Shown here: piece after piece, positions 1 to 8,149 of the stretch | Layout of the letters: each line of letters opens with the position of its first letter | How positions within the stretch are numbered: position 1 is the first letter of the stretch | Assembly (NCBI GenBank): GCA_022844135.1 | Contig: JALHMG010000046.1 | Span: 1-42,425, forward strand | Direction: 5' to 3' | DNA from: Lysobacterales bacterium | Lineage (GTDB): Bacteria; Pseudomonadota; Gammaproteobacteria; Xanthomonadales; SZUA-5 | DNA length: 42,425 nucleotides | Notes under the pieces: model-generated | Told to the model about the DNA's origin: nothing | The model's database searches: none | Seen by the model: the letters and a program-made list of their open reading frames with translations, nothing else | Made by a program: the position numbers and the translations under genes

Positions 1-148
1 CGGTCCTTCATCGTTTCCTACAATTCCAACGCTTCCCCATTTGTCTGGCGCAAACGAGAGGTCAGGGGAGCGCAGTTGCGAAATACTATCGTTAATATGT
101 GCAATTAAACACTAGTGTGCGGTCGCCACGACACCACGGAGCTCCGCC

Positions 149-406
149 ATGACGCTGCAATCGATCATTATCTTGTTGTTGGTAGGCGCCATTGCGGGAT
201 GGCTGGCGGGTCAAGTCATGCGCGGCCGCGGACTGGGTCTCGTCGGCAACATCGTCGTCGGCATCCTCGGCGCGTTCGTGGGCTCGTGGCTGCTCGGAAG
301 TGTACTCAACGTGGCGATTGGCGGCGGCATCGTGGGCGCGATCCTGAATGCGTTCGTCGGCGCTTTAGTGGTGCTGGCGGTGCTGGGCGTGATCAAGCGG
401 GCGTAA
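149..406 (+). CDS. GlsB/YeaQ/YmgE-family small membrane protein
   Basis: This 85-residue protein is almost entirely hydrophobic and glycine-rich, with three predicted membrane segments (about residues 5-22, 28-50 and 55-82). The pattern AGWLAGQVMRGRGLGLVGNI near the N-terminus is typical of the GlsB/YeaQ/YmgE (transglycosylase-associated) family of inner-membrane stress proteins, whose biochemical role is unknown. The start is supported by GGAG about 8 bases upstream of the ATG. It is followed by a large inverted repeat and then the convergent lptG, so it is probably monocistronic. The first 148 bases of the window hold no gene I can support. Confidence 0.85.
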   Translation: MTLQSIIILLLVGAIAGWLAGQVMRGRGLGLVGNIVVGILGAFVGSWLLGSVLNVAIGGGIVGAILNAFVGALVVLAVLGVIKRA

Positions 407-474
407 CCGCCGATCCAGTTGTTGCTGCGGCCAATTGAGACGCGCCGGAGGCCGACACCCGCTTATTGGTACGC

Positions 475-554
475 GGACCCATGGTCCGCATGTTGGATGC
501 TCGATCGCCTCGACGAGCGCCGCAAGCAAATCCAAAGCTGCGGACCATGGGTCC
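475..554. repeat. REP-like inverted repeat, 16-bp perfect arms
   Basis: GGACCCATGGTCCGCA at 475-490 is matched exactly, as reverse complement, by TGCGGACCATGGGTCC at 539-554, with 48 bases between. Each arm is itself nearly palindromic (GGACC...GGTCC), so the element can form one large or two small hairpins. It fills the gap between the convergent glsB-like gene and lptG. It could act as a bidirectional terminator or be a REP/BIME-type unit. No T-tract follows either arm. Confidence 0.6.
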
Positions 555-574
555 ACTACCAGAAGGCCGCGGCG

Positions 575-1645
575 TCACGAGGCCCGTCTGAGTCGCCATA
601 GCGCCCAAACAACGAGCAACACCGGTGGCAACGCGTTGACCAGAATCAGCCCCTGGCGCTCGGTTTCGGCAAGATTGATCAACGTGCGGTGCATAAAGAA
701 GAAAGTCACGCCGAACAGGATGCCGATCAGCAAGCGCTTGCCGGCGCCGCCACCGCGTTGCTGCGTGAAGGCGAAGGGCGCGATGGCGAAGCACAGGCTG
801 AGCGCGATCAGCGGATAGAACACGCGGTACCAGAACGCGCTCTCGAACACCAAGGCGTCGAGCTGGTTGATGCGCGCATAGCGCATGGTCTCGTAGAGAT
901 CGCGGGTGCCCTGCTGGCGCGGGCGCACGGTGTGCGCCTCGACCACGCCGGGATCGAGTTTGGTCGCAACGCTGTACGCGTCCAGTCGTTCGCTGGCGAC
1001 TTTCTCGGTGGACAGCGCATCGCGCGTCATCCCGCTGAGGCGGAACTCATTGCCATTGAGGCTGGCGCGCTCGGCGCGCACCACTTCGTTCAAGCGCGCA
1101 TCCTCATCGAACTCGTAGCGCCACACGTCCCACAATTCGAGCTGACCGGGTGCGCCGACGACGATGCTCTTGGCGTTCCACACCGCTTTACCATCGCGCA
1201 GCCACAGCCCGCTGCCGGCGAACGCGACGCCAGCGGTTTTTGCCTGTGCCGTCAAGTCCGAGGCCATTCGATCTGCGCGCGGCCCAACGATTTCGCCCAG
1301 GAACAGCGCCACTAGCAGCATCGTGCCGGCAGCGAACACGCCGGACAGCGCGATCCTCGCGCGTGTCACGCCAGCGGCCTGCAGCGCCACCAGCTCGCTG
1401 CGCGCCGCGAGCGTACCCAGACCCAACATGGTGCCGACCACCGCGGCAGTGGAAAACATCGCATACAACCGGCGCGGTATGGTCAGCAGCGTAACTTGCA
1501 GCATGCGCGTCAAATCGTATTCGCCCACGCCGACTTCGTCGAACTCATTGAGCAACGCGAGCAGCACATCGAAGCTGGTGAATACGATCCAGGTCAGCAG
1601 GATGGCCGGAACCACAGCTTTCAGGATGAGGCGGTCGAGACGCAT
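575..1645 (-). CDS. lptG: LPS export permease LptG
   Basis: LptG is one of the two inner-membrane permease subunits of the LptB2FG ABC transporter that extracts lipopolysaccharide and passes it to LptC/A/D. The 356-residue protein has the YjgP/YjgQ layout: three N-terminal membrane helices (first near residues 12-32), a periplasmic beta-jellyroll (about 125-260) and three C-terminal helices including VFYPLIALSLCFAIAPFAF. The start MRLDRLILK is chosen because its ATG overlaps the lptF stop (TGATG), indicating translational coupling; longer readings into lptF have no permease character. It closes the lptF-lptG operon. Confidence 0.95.
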   Translation of the reverse strand: MRLDRLILKAVVPAILLTWIVFTSFDVLLALLNEFDEVGVGEYDLTRMLQVTLLTIPRRLYAMFSTAAVVGTMLGLGTLAARSELVALQAAGVTRARIALSGVFAAGTMLLVALFLGEIVGPRADRMASDLTAQAKTAGVAFAGSGLWLRDGKAVWNAKSIVVGAPGQLELWDVWRYEFDEDARLNEVVRAERASLNGNEFRLSGMTRDALSTEKVASERLDAYSVATKLDPGVVEAHTVRPRQQGTRDLYETMRYARINQLDALVFESAFWYRVFYPLIALSLCFAIAPFAFTQQRGGGAGKRLLIGILFGVTFFFMHRTLINLAETERQGLILVNALPPVLLVVWALWRLRRAS

Positions 1646-2751
1646 CAGGCCTGCGCTCCGAGTTGCCGGAGCAACATGCGGCCACGCCGCCACGCCAGCA
1701 ATTCGTGGCCCCAGGCGATCACGACGACGACCGCAAACAGCGCGTGCACCCACCAGGTGCCGAGCCACGATGGCAGCGTGCCCGTGACCGCCCAGACGCG
1801 GGCCAGCTCGACGAGATTGGCATAGGTCACGTACAGCAGGATCGCGACCACGAGCTTGTCGTAACGCGGTTGCCGTGGCGCGCCCTGGGCCATGATTGGT
1901 GCCAGCAACAAGAGCATCGCCAGCACGATCGGCTGCGCCAGGCGGCGCGTCAATTCGGCGTTGGATTCGCTGTCGTCGGCCTGCCACAGCTCGCGGGTCG
2001 AGCGCGACTGAATCGGATCATCGCCCGGGTCGAGCGGCTGCTTGGGGATGGCGATGTCGGCCGTTTCGAAGCGAATGCGCCGATAACCGGGCTCGCCTGG
2101 GCGTCCATCGACGCGCTCGCCGGCCTCAAGGCGCAGCAAGATGTCTTCGGTAATCGGATTCACTTCGATTGTGCCGCGCCGCGCGGTGAGCACCAGCCGC
2201 CCGCCATCGCGCTCGCGCACCAGCATGAGCTCCTCGACCTCTCGCATATCGGCGCTGACGCGCGACACGTACAGCACGCCTGCGCCGCCCGGCAGCTCCA
2301 CGAAGCGCCCCGAGGTCAGCCCGGCAACGGCGACCGAACGCTGCATGGTTTGCACCATGTCGTGGGCAATCGCGCGGCCAGCCGGGGCGAGAAAAAACGC
2401 CAGCGCGATTTGCGCCGCGACCAAAACCGCGCCGATCCGCAGCAGTGGCCGCAAGGTGTGCAGCGGCCCGTAACCAGCGGCCGCGAGCACGCTCATTTCG
2501 CTATCGCGATACAGGCGCCCATAGGCCAGCAGCACGCCCAGCAGGCTTGCCAGCGGCAACAGCAGCGTCAGCGCATCGGGAACGCGCAAGCCGATCTGGC
2601 TGAACAGTAACTGCGCCGGAATCTTGCCGCGTGCGATCTTGTTGAGCACATCGGTCAGCAGGCCGCCGAACACGACCATCAACATGACCAGCAACACGCC
2701 GCCGAGCGTTGCAATCACTTCACGTTCGAGATAGCGGTTTGCGCTTTTCAT
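1645..2751 (-). CDS. lptF: LPS export permease LptF
   Basis: LptF pairs with LptG in the LptB2FG LPS exporter at the inner membrane. The 368-residue protein starts MKSANRYLEREVIATLGGVL, a typical LptF N-terminus, and has three N-terminal helices, a periplasmic domain (about residues 125-255) and three C-terminal helices (from about 265). Length and layout are normal for the family. It is first in a two-gene operon and its stop codon shares one base with the lptG start. The 79-bp gap to the upstream gene holds a heptamer array and an 8-bp inverted repeat (2757-2764 with 2778-2785). Confidence 0.95.
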   Translation of the reverse strand: MKSANRYLEREVIATLGGVLLVMLMVVFGGLLTDVLNKIARGKIPAQLLFSQIGLRVPDALTLLLPLASLLGVLLAYGRLYRDSEMSVLAAAGYGPLHTLRPLLRIGAVLVAAQIALAFFLAPAGRAIAHDMVQTMQRSVAVAGLTSGRFVELPGGAGVLYVSRVSADMREVEELMLVRERDGGRLVLTARRGTIEVNPITEDILLRLEAGERVDGRPGEPGYRRIRFETADIAIPKQPLDPGDDPIQSRSTRELWQADDSESNAELTRRLAQPIVLAMLLLLAPIMAQGAPRQPRYDKLVVAILLYVTYANLVELARVWAVTGTLPSWLGTWWVHALFAVVVVIAWGHELLAWRRGRMLLRQLGAQA

Positions 2752-2793
2752 CGATTCTCGGCCGACATCCCGGCGACCGGCCGAGGGTCGCCG

Positions 2794-2828
2794 AACCTAC
2801 ATCCAACCACCGAGAACCGACAACCCGG
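2794..2828. repeat. Heptamer array (AACCRAS family), 5 units
   Basis: Five consecutive 7-base units can be read on the plus strand: AACCTAC, ATCCAAC, CACCGAG, AACCGAC, AACCCGG. They end two bases from the stop codon of the minus-strand FAD oxidase gene, so on that gene's coding strand they read as GGTT-type heptamers directly after the stop. Similar arrays lie at 11564-11630, 38136-38149 and 40869-40903. Confidence 0.55.
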
Positions 2829-2830
2829 CC

Positions 2831-4198
2831 TCACGAGACGCCCTTGCCGGGGTTCATGATCCCGAACGGATCGAACGCGGCCTTGATCTGCCGCATCAGA
2901 TGCAGGCTGGTCGCATCGATAGCGCGCGCGACAAAGGGGCGTTTGTCCAGGCCAATGCCATGTTCGCCCGACAGTGTGCCGCCGAGCGCCAGGACCAGAT
3001 CGAACAACTCGTCCAAGGCGGCATTCGCACGCTCGCGACTGTCGCCGTTGGCCGGATCGAACAGCAGATTGACGTGCAAATTGCCATTGCCCGCATGACC
3101 GAAGCAGACAATCAGCAAATCGTGCCGCTGGGCCAGTCGCTCGACCCCTGAGACCAGCGCCGGCAAGCGCATGACCGGCACAACCACATCCTCGTTGATT
3201 TTGCGCGGCGCCAGACTACGCAGCACGGGCGACAGCGCCTTGCGCGCCGCCCAAAGCAGCTCGCCATCGCTTGCGTTGGTTGCCGCATCCGCACCGATGC
3301 AGCCGTCGCCGAGCGCCAGCTCGCGTACGGCAAGCGCAGTTGCATCGATCGAATCGATCGAGCCATCGACCTCGATCATCAGCAGCGCGCGTGCCTCCGC
3401 AGCAATGCCGGGAACACGCGAGCGCACCAGATCCAGTGCTTTGGTGTCCATGAACTCGATGGCGCACGGCGTGTCCGGGCCGCCCAGCAAGCGCCCGACC
3501 GCGTCGGCGGCCGCCTCGACGCTGGCGTACAAAGCGCGCAAAGCCCGCGTTGCGGCGGGCAGCGGCGACAGCCTGAGCGTAGCCGCCGTGATCACGCCGA
3601 GCGTGCCCTCGGCGCCGACAACGAGGCGCGTCAAATCCAGGCCCACCGCGCCTTTGGTTGTGAAACTGCCGGTGACCGTGATCTCGCCAGTACCAGTGAC
3701 CACGCGCAACCCAAGGACGTTGTCGCGACAGGCACCGTACTTCACCGCACGCGGACCGCCAGCGTTGCATGCCAAATTGCCCCCGATGGTCGAATACGGC
3801 GCGCTGGTGGGATCGGGCGGCCAGAACGCACCGTGCGCTTTCAGCCTTTTCTGCAAGTCGCCGTTGATCACGCCCGGCTCCACCACCGCCAGGCGATTGG
3901 CGATCTCAATGCGTTCGATGCGTTGCATACGCTCGCAACTCAGCACCACGCTCGGCGCGACAGGCACCGCAGCACCCGTGGTTGCGGTTCCGCGACCGCG
4001 AATGACCACCGGCGTTCGCTCCGCTGCGCAGGCCCGCACCAGCGCCTGAACCTGCGCCTCGTCGGAGGGCAACGCCACGCCAAGCACTGGACCATGGCGC
4101 TTGCTGTTGTCGAAACCGTAGACGTGGCGACTGGCGTCGTCGAGCAACCAGGCATCTGGCGGCAGCGCGGCAAGTACAGTGCTGGGCAGAGTGGTCAT
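2831..4198 (-). CDS. FAD-linked 2-hydroxyacid oxidase (GlcD/D-lactate dehydrogenase family)
   Basis: This is a flavoenzyme of the VAO/PCMH superfamily that oxidises a 2-hydroxyacid such as D-lactate, glycolate or D-2-hydroxyglutarate to the 2-oxoacid; the substrate cannot be told from sequence. The 455-residue protein has the FAD-binding PCMH domain at about 35-215 (RGRGTATTGAA, then NLACNAGGPRAVKYGACRDN) and the C-terminal FAD-oxidase domain with NEDVVVP, HAGNGNLHVN (about 365) and GEHGIG (about 408). No Fe-S domain is fused, and no glcE/glcF genes are adjacent. It lies between cls and lptFG on the same strand but is separated from both by repeat-bearing gaps, so is probably transcribed alone. 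Confidence 0.88.
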   Translation of the reverse strand: MTTLPSTVLAALPPDAWLLDDASRHVYGFDNSKRHGPVLGVALPSDEAQVQALVRACAAERTPVVIRGRGTATTGAAVPVAPSVVLSCERMQRIERIEIANRLAVVEPGVINGDLQKRLKAHGAFWPPDPTSAPYSTIGGNLACNAGGPRAVKYGACRDNVLGLRVVTGTGEITVTGSFTTKGAVGLDLTRLVVGAEGTLGVITAATLRLSPLPAATRALRALYASVEAAADAVGRLLGGPDTPCAIEFMDTKALDLVRSRVPGIAAEARALLMIEVDGSIDSIDATALAVRELALGDGCIGADAATNASDGELLWAARKALSPVLRSLAPRKINEDVVVPVMRLPALVSGVERLAQRHDLLIVCFGHAGNGNLHVNLLFDPANGDSRERANAALDELFDLVLALGGTLSGEHGIGLDKRPFVARAIDATSLHLMRQIKAAFDPFGIMNPGKGVS

Positions 4199-4210
4199 GT
4201 TGCATCGTCA

Positions 4211-4284
4211 GTCAATTGTGGATAGTCAACGAGAGAGCGAATTGCAGCGCCTGAAGCTTTCCCATTTGACCATTGACCATTGAC
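4211..4284. repeat. Inverted heptamer arrays (CATTGAC family)
   Basis: The left arm is GTCAATT, GTGGATA, GTCAACG (4211-4231). The right arm is CATTTGAC followed by two CATTGAC units (4263-4284), roughly complementary to the left. The right arm is preceded by GCTTTCCCATTT, a 12-mer that occurs in the same place in the element at 36982-37086, so the two are homologous. This copy lies just upstream of the FAD oxidase start codon and downstream of cls. Confidence 0.55.
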
Positions 4285-4301
4285 CAGAGCCCTCACTGCC
4301 A

Positions 4302-5675
4302 TCACAACATCGGCGCCAGTACCCGCGCGAATCCCGCGAGCGCCCTGCGCCATGCAGGGCGCGCACGCAAGCCGCGATGGGAGCGCGCTTCGAGCTTGCT
4401 GTAATAGCTGCTCAACTCCGCAACCACTGGCCCGTCGTAGCAGAACAGGACCGATTCGTAGTTCAGGAAGAAACTGCGCGAGTCCATGTTCGCCGATCCG
4501 ACAATCGCCATGTCGTCGATCAACGTCAGTTTGGTATGCAGCATACCTTTCTTGTAGCGCAACACATTGGCGCCCTGGCGCGCCAGATCGTGCACATAAC
4601 TCATCCCCACCAGATCGACGATAGCGTTGTCCGACCGCCGCGGCACCAGAATGCGCACGTCGACACCGCTGCGCGCAGCGATGCCGAGCGCTTGCAGGAT
4701 CGCCTCGTCGGGGACGAAGTACGGCGTGGCGATATGGATGCGTTGGCGCGCGTCCATCAGCGCCTTCAAGAGCGCGGCATGCCAGACGTCGTCGCGCCGA
4801 TCGGGACCCGACGCGAGTACCTGGACGCGGCTCAACGCTTGCTCCGCAGGCGCTGCCGTCGCGCTGGCGACCGGCAGGCTGTCTTGCGTCGCGAAGTGCC
4901 AGTCGCTGCGTGCGATCTCATCGAGCACGGCGGCGGCCGGTCCCGTCACCGTCAGACTCAAGTCTGCCCAGCGGCTTTGCTCCGCATGATCCGCCAGATA
5001 GGCATCGCCCACATTACGGCCGCCGGTCCAGGCGCGGGCGCCGTCGGCGACGACGATCTTGCGATGGTTGCGCAGATTTGCCATGCGCGCACGCAAACTT
5101 TGTAGCAGCGGTTTGAAGCGCCGAAAGCGCACGCCGCGGCGTTGCAAGCGCGCCAGATGGGTATCGCTGAGCGTCCAGGAGCCCAGATCGTCGACCAGCA
5201 TCCGCACGTTTACGCCCCGCGCCGCGGCCCGCTCGATGGCCGCCAGAACCTCGGCACCGGAAGCATCGCGATGGAAGTCGTAGACCAGGAACGTCAGCTC
5301 CGATTGTGCGCCATCGATCAAAGCCAGCAACTCGCGCCGCGCCGTGGCCGCATCGATGTGCACGCGTAGCGCGTTGTCGGTGGCCAGCGGCATGCCCAGG
5401 CGCGCGATGAACTCTTCGACGCTACGGGCGCCGTGTTCGATAGCCGCCGCCGGCTCGAAGCCTTTCGGAGTGCGCAACTGCCGGCGCAAGCGCCCAGCAC
5501 GCTTTCGGGTTCCAATCGCCAGGTAGATGACGGCGCCGACGAACGGAAATGCCAACACCAGCGCCAGCCATGCGGTCGTGGATGCCGGAGAGCGCCTTTC
5601 GCGCACAATCGCGTAGCCGAGCAGCAGACTCAGAGTCCAGCCGGCAACGAAGACGAGCGTATTGGCGAGTTCCAT
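4302..5675 (-). CDS. cls: Cardiolipin synthase
   Basis: A phospholipase-D-superfamily enzyme of the inner membrane that condenses phosphatidylglycerol into cardiolipin. The 457-residue protein has two N-terminal membrane helices (about 4-24 and 33-53) and two HKD catalytic motifs: NHRKIVVAD with His204 and MLHTKLTLIDD with His380, each followed by the usual GGRN or GSANMDSRS stretch. Length and order match bacterial ClsA-type synthases. The preceding 151-bp gap to mutM has no recognisable element, so cls probably has its own promoter there. Confidence 0.92.
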   Translation of the reverse strand: MELANTLVFVAGWTLSLLLGYAIVRERRSPASTTAWLALVLAFPFVGAVIYLAIGTRKRAGRLRRQLRTPKGFEPAAAIEHGARSVEEFIARLGMPLATDNALRVHIDAATARRELLALIDGAQSELTFLVYDFHRDASGAEVLAAIERAAARGVNVRMLVDDLGSWTLSDTHLARLQRRGVRFRRFKPLLQSLRARMANLRNHRKIVVADGARAWTGGRNVGDAYLADHAEQSRWADLSLTVTGPAAAVLDEIARSDWHFATQDSLPVASATAAPAEQALSRVQVLASGPDRRDDVWHAALLKALMDARQRIHIATPYFVPDEAILQALGIAARSGVDVRILVPRRSDNAIVDLVGMSYVHDLARQGANVLRYKKGMLHTKLTLIDDMAIVGSANMDSRSFFLNYESVLFCYDGPVVAELSSYYSKLEARSHRGLRARPAWRRALAGFARVLAPML

Positions 5676-5826
5676 CGTTTCGTCGTGTTTCCGCTTGCGG
5701 CGTTACGCCGGGATGGGCGTGCCCGAGCCGACATCGGGAGCGCAGCGCGGCCGGTCCAGGCGAGCGGCGATCGATACGGCGCTTATAGCCAACTCCTGCC
5801 AACCAATCGTGCTATCGCTCGACCGC

Positions 5827-6639
5827 TCATCGCTGGCAGTTCGCGCAATAGAAGCTCGATCGTTGCCCCAATCGTACGCTGCGTATTGGCGCGGCGCACA
5901 CGCGGCAGGGTTCGCCGGCGCGGCCGTACACGTACAGCTCTTGCTCGAAATAGCCGGGCTCGCCATCGGGGCGCAGGAAGTCGCGCAGCGTGGTGCCGCC
6001 GCGCTCGATCGCGTGACGCAGTATTTCGCGAGCGTGACCGGCGAGCGACTGGTACTTGGCGAGCGAGACGCGCCCAGCGGCGCGGCGCGGATCGATGCCG
6101 GCGCGAAACAGCGCTTCGGCGGCGTAGATGTTGCCGACGCCAACCACGATGTGCTGATCCATCAAAAAATGTTTGACGTTGACGCGCCGACCGGCGCTGC
6201 GGCGCTTCAGATACGTGCCGTCGAACGCCGCGTCGAAAGGCTCGGGGCCGAGCGCCGCCAGCTGCGGATGCAGTGTGCCGGCCGGCTGCCATTGCCAACT
6301 GCCGAAGCGACGCGGGTCGTTAAAGCGCAACAGCTTGCCGTCGTCGAGCAGCAGATCGAGATGGTCGTGCGCGCGCGGTTCGGCGCCGCGTTCCAGCACG
6401 CGCAAGCTGCCGCTCATTCCGAGGTGGACGAGCGCGCTTCCGGCGGCGACATCCAAGAGCAAGTACTTCGCGCGGCGACGCACATCGCGAACCGTCGAGC
6501 CGCGCAAGCCATAGAGCAACCCGTCCTCGATGGGCCAACGCAAACGTCGCTCGCGGATTGCCAGATCGACGATACGCCGACCAACCAGATATGGCGCAAC
6601 GCCGCGGCGAGTGGTTTCAACTTCGGGTAGCTCAGGCAT
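5827..6639 (-). CDS. mutM: Formamidopyrimidine-DNA glycosylase MutM (Fpg)
   Basis: A bifunctional DNA glycosylase/AP lyase that removes 8-oxoguanine and formamidopyrimidines. The start MPELPEVET is fixed by the catalytic N-terminal Pro2-Glu3; a methionine four codons upstream would bury it. The 270-residue protein ends in the expected zinc finger, C-x2-C-x16-C-x2-C (CRVC...CANC). The conserved lysine in RRAKYLLLD is present. Its first bases overlap the end of the upstream LOG-family gene by 8 bp, so it is the last gene of a DUF4124-LOG-mutM operon. Confidence 0.96.
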   Translation of the reverse strand: MPELPEVETTRRGVAPYLVGRRIVDLAIRERRLRWPIEDGLLYGLRGSTVRDVRRRAKYLLLDVAAGSALVHLGMSGSLRVLERGAEPRAHDHLDLLLDDGKLLRFNDPRRFGSWQWQPAGTLHPQLAALGPEPFDAAFDGTYLKRRSAGRRVNVKHFLMDQHIVVGVGNIYAAEALFRAGIDPRRAAGRVSLAKYQSLAGHAREILRHAIERGGTTLRDFLRPDGEPGYFEQELYVYGRAGEPCRVCAAPIRSVRLGQRSSFYCANCQR

Positions 6640-7219
6640 GGTTACGCACAACGGCGATATCGCGCGCGTCTTCCCGCCAACGCGGTGTGCTGCGGATCGT
6701 CGGCACCACGTCTTCGACGCGCTCGACGATGGTCCACATCGCGCGATGCTCGGGATTCATAAAACGCTCGTCCACGCAGCGCTCCAGCACGCGCACCACG
6801 TCGTCGTAAAAGCCGCGGGTGTTGAGCAGGATGATCGGCCCGAAGTACAGGCCCAGGCGCTTTAGCGTTATGGCCTCAAAAAGTTCTTCGAGCGTGCCGC
6901 AACCGCCGGGCAGCGCTACCACCGCATCGCTGTCCGCGAGCAGCCGATGCTTACGTTCGCGCATGTCATCCACGAGTTCCAGCTGGGTGAGCCCAGGGTG
7001 GCCCCACTCAAGATCGGCCATGAAGCGCGGCAGGATGCCGAGCACTTCGCCGCCGACGCTGAGCGCGCCGTCCGCCACCGCGCCCATCGAACCGGCGCTG
7101 CCGCCGCCATACACCGTGAGCACACCGTTTTCAGCCAAATGCGTACCCAGCGCAAATGCGGCGTCTCGGTACTCCGAGTGCGCCGCGCCGCTCGATGCGC
7201 AGTAGACGCAGACACGCAT
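6632..7219 (-). CDS. LOG-family nucleotide 5'-monophosphate phosphoribohydrolase (TIGR00730)
   Basis: Members cleave nucleoside or cytokinin-riboside monophosphates to the base and ribose 5-phosphate. The 195-residue protein starts MRVCVYCASS, typical of the family, and carries YGGGSAGSMGAVADGAL and the signature PGGCGTLEELFEA, with the catalytic glutamate. An upstream in-frame reading adds about 32 Arg-rich residues with no family character and was rejected. It overlaps mutM by 8 bp and follows the DUF4124 gene by 25 bp. Whether it makes a cytokinin-like product or does nucleotide housekeeping cannot be decided from sequence. Confidence 0.9.
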   Translation of the reverse strand: MRVCVYCASSGAAHSEYRDAAFALGTHLAENGVLTVYGGGSAGSMGAVADGALSVGGEVLGILPRFMADLEWGHPGLTQLELVDDMRERKHRLLADSDAVVALPGGCGTLEELFEAITLKRLGLYFGPIILLNTRGFYDDVVRVLERCVDERFMNPEHRAMWTIVERVEDVVPTIRSTPRWREDARDIAVVRNHA

Positions 7220-7244
7220 GTGCGAATGTCGCTTACCGTGGCAA

Positions 7245-7916
7245 CTACTGTGCCTTGGCCGCTTCCATTGCCGCCTTGTTACGCGCCACCGCCGCGCGAT
7301 AGACGGCGAGATCACGGTCGTAATCTTTTTTCGCGGTGGTCTTCTCGGCCTCCTTCTCTTTGATGAAGCCCTTCTGCCGATCGATCTCAGTGCGTTCGCT
7401 GCTAATCATCTGCTTGAGCGCTTGGCTGACGACCTTGCCGGAACGCTCCATATCCGCCGCCTGCGCAACCAGGGTCGACAGGCTCTGCTCGCGCGCGCCA
7501 ATCTCGATTTTGCGTGCCTCGATCGATTGCTCCAACAGATCCATGCGCTGCTTGTAGCCGCGCGTCAGATCGTCTTCGCTGGCGTAGGAATTGAGCAGCA
7601 CCTGGTCGCGCTTGCGCGCCTCTTCGGCAACGCGGGCTTCCTCAGCGGCCTTGGCTTCAGCCGCAGCTCGCGCCGCCTTTTCTTCCTCGGTCATGGCACG
7701 CTCGACCCGCTCGACAGAAATGCCGTCCTGGTTCAGGGACTCGCGCGCCAGATCCTTGGCTTCCGGCGGAATGGTGTCGGTGTAGTGAACGTTTCCGGCT
7801 TCATCCTTCCACTTGTACATCTTGCCGACCTTTTCGGCACCGCCCACGCGCTGCGCGTACGCAGGAATCGCCAGGGATAACGCAATGGCAGCGATGAGCA
7901 TCGAGCGGATCAACAT
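7245..7916 (-). CDS. Secreted DUF4124 coiled-coil protein
   Basis: The 223-residue protein begins with a clear signal peptide (MLIRSMLIAAIALSLAIPAYA). A DUF4124 domain follows (KMYKWKDEAGNVHYTDTIPP, about residues 32-51), then a long charged, alanine- and glutamate-rich coiled coil to the C-terminus. DUF4124 proteins are periplasmic and their function is unknown; the WKDEAGNVHYTD core is diagnostic. The start was chosen for the signal peptide; an upstream ATG would place 36 residues before it. It is first in an apparent operon with the LOG and mutM genes. Confidence 0.85.
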   Translation of the reverse strand: MLIRSMLIAAIALSLAIPAYAQRVGGAEKVGKMYKWKDEAGNVHYTDTIPPEAKDLARESLNQDGISVERVERAMTEEEKAARAAAEAKAAEEARVAEEARKRDQVLLNSYASEDDLTRGYKQRMDLLEQSIEARKIEIGAREQSLSTLVAQAADMERSGKVVSQALKQMISSERTEIDRQKGFIKEKEAEKTTAKKDYDRDLAVYRAAVARNKAAMEAAKAQ

Positions 7917-8149
7917 GGCAACCTCAGTCGGTGGGAGACGTGTAACGGCATCATTGTAGGAGGCGATCGCCACTTGGCGCTGAATGCGCTCACAGAATGG
8001 CGCCAACTCCCTGCGGCGGTTCATGACGCGCCAAGACTACCAGCGCCTACGTCCGTAATTGTCGCCCTGCCTGCAATCTATTGCGCTCACAGAGCTGCGA
8101 TAAGCAAAATGTCTGCGCTACCATCCGGCTGTCCTGACTGCGGTGTCCG

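Noticed and set aside
76-98. Promoter TTGCGA...TAATAT before the glsB-like gene
   Set aside because: The spacing is only 11 bases, so the two boxes do not make a standard promoter.
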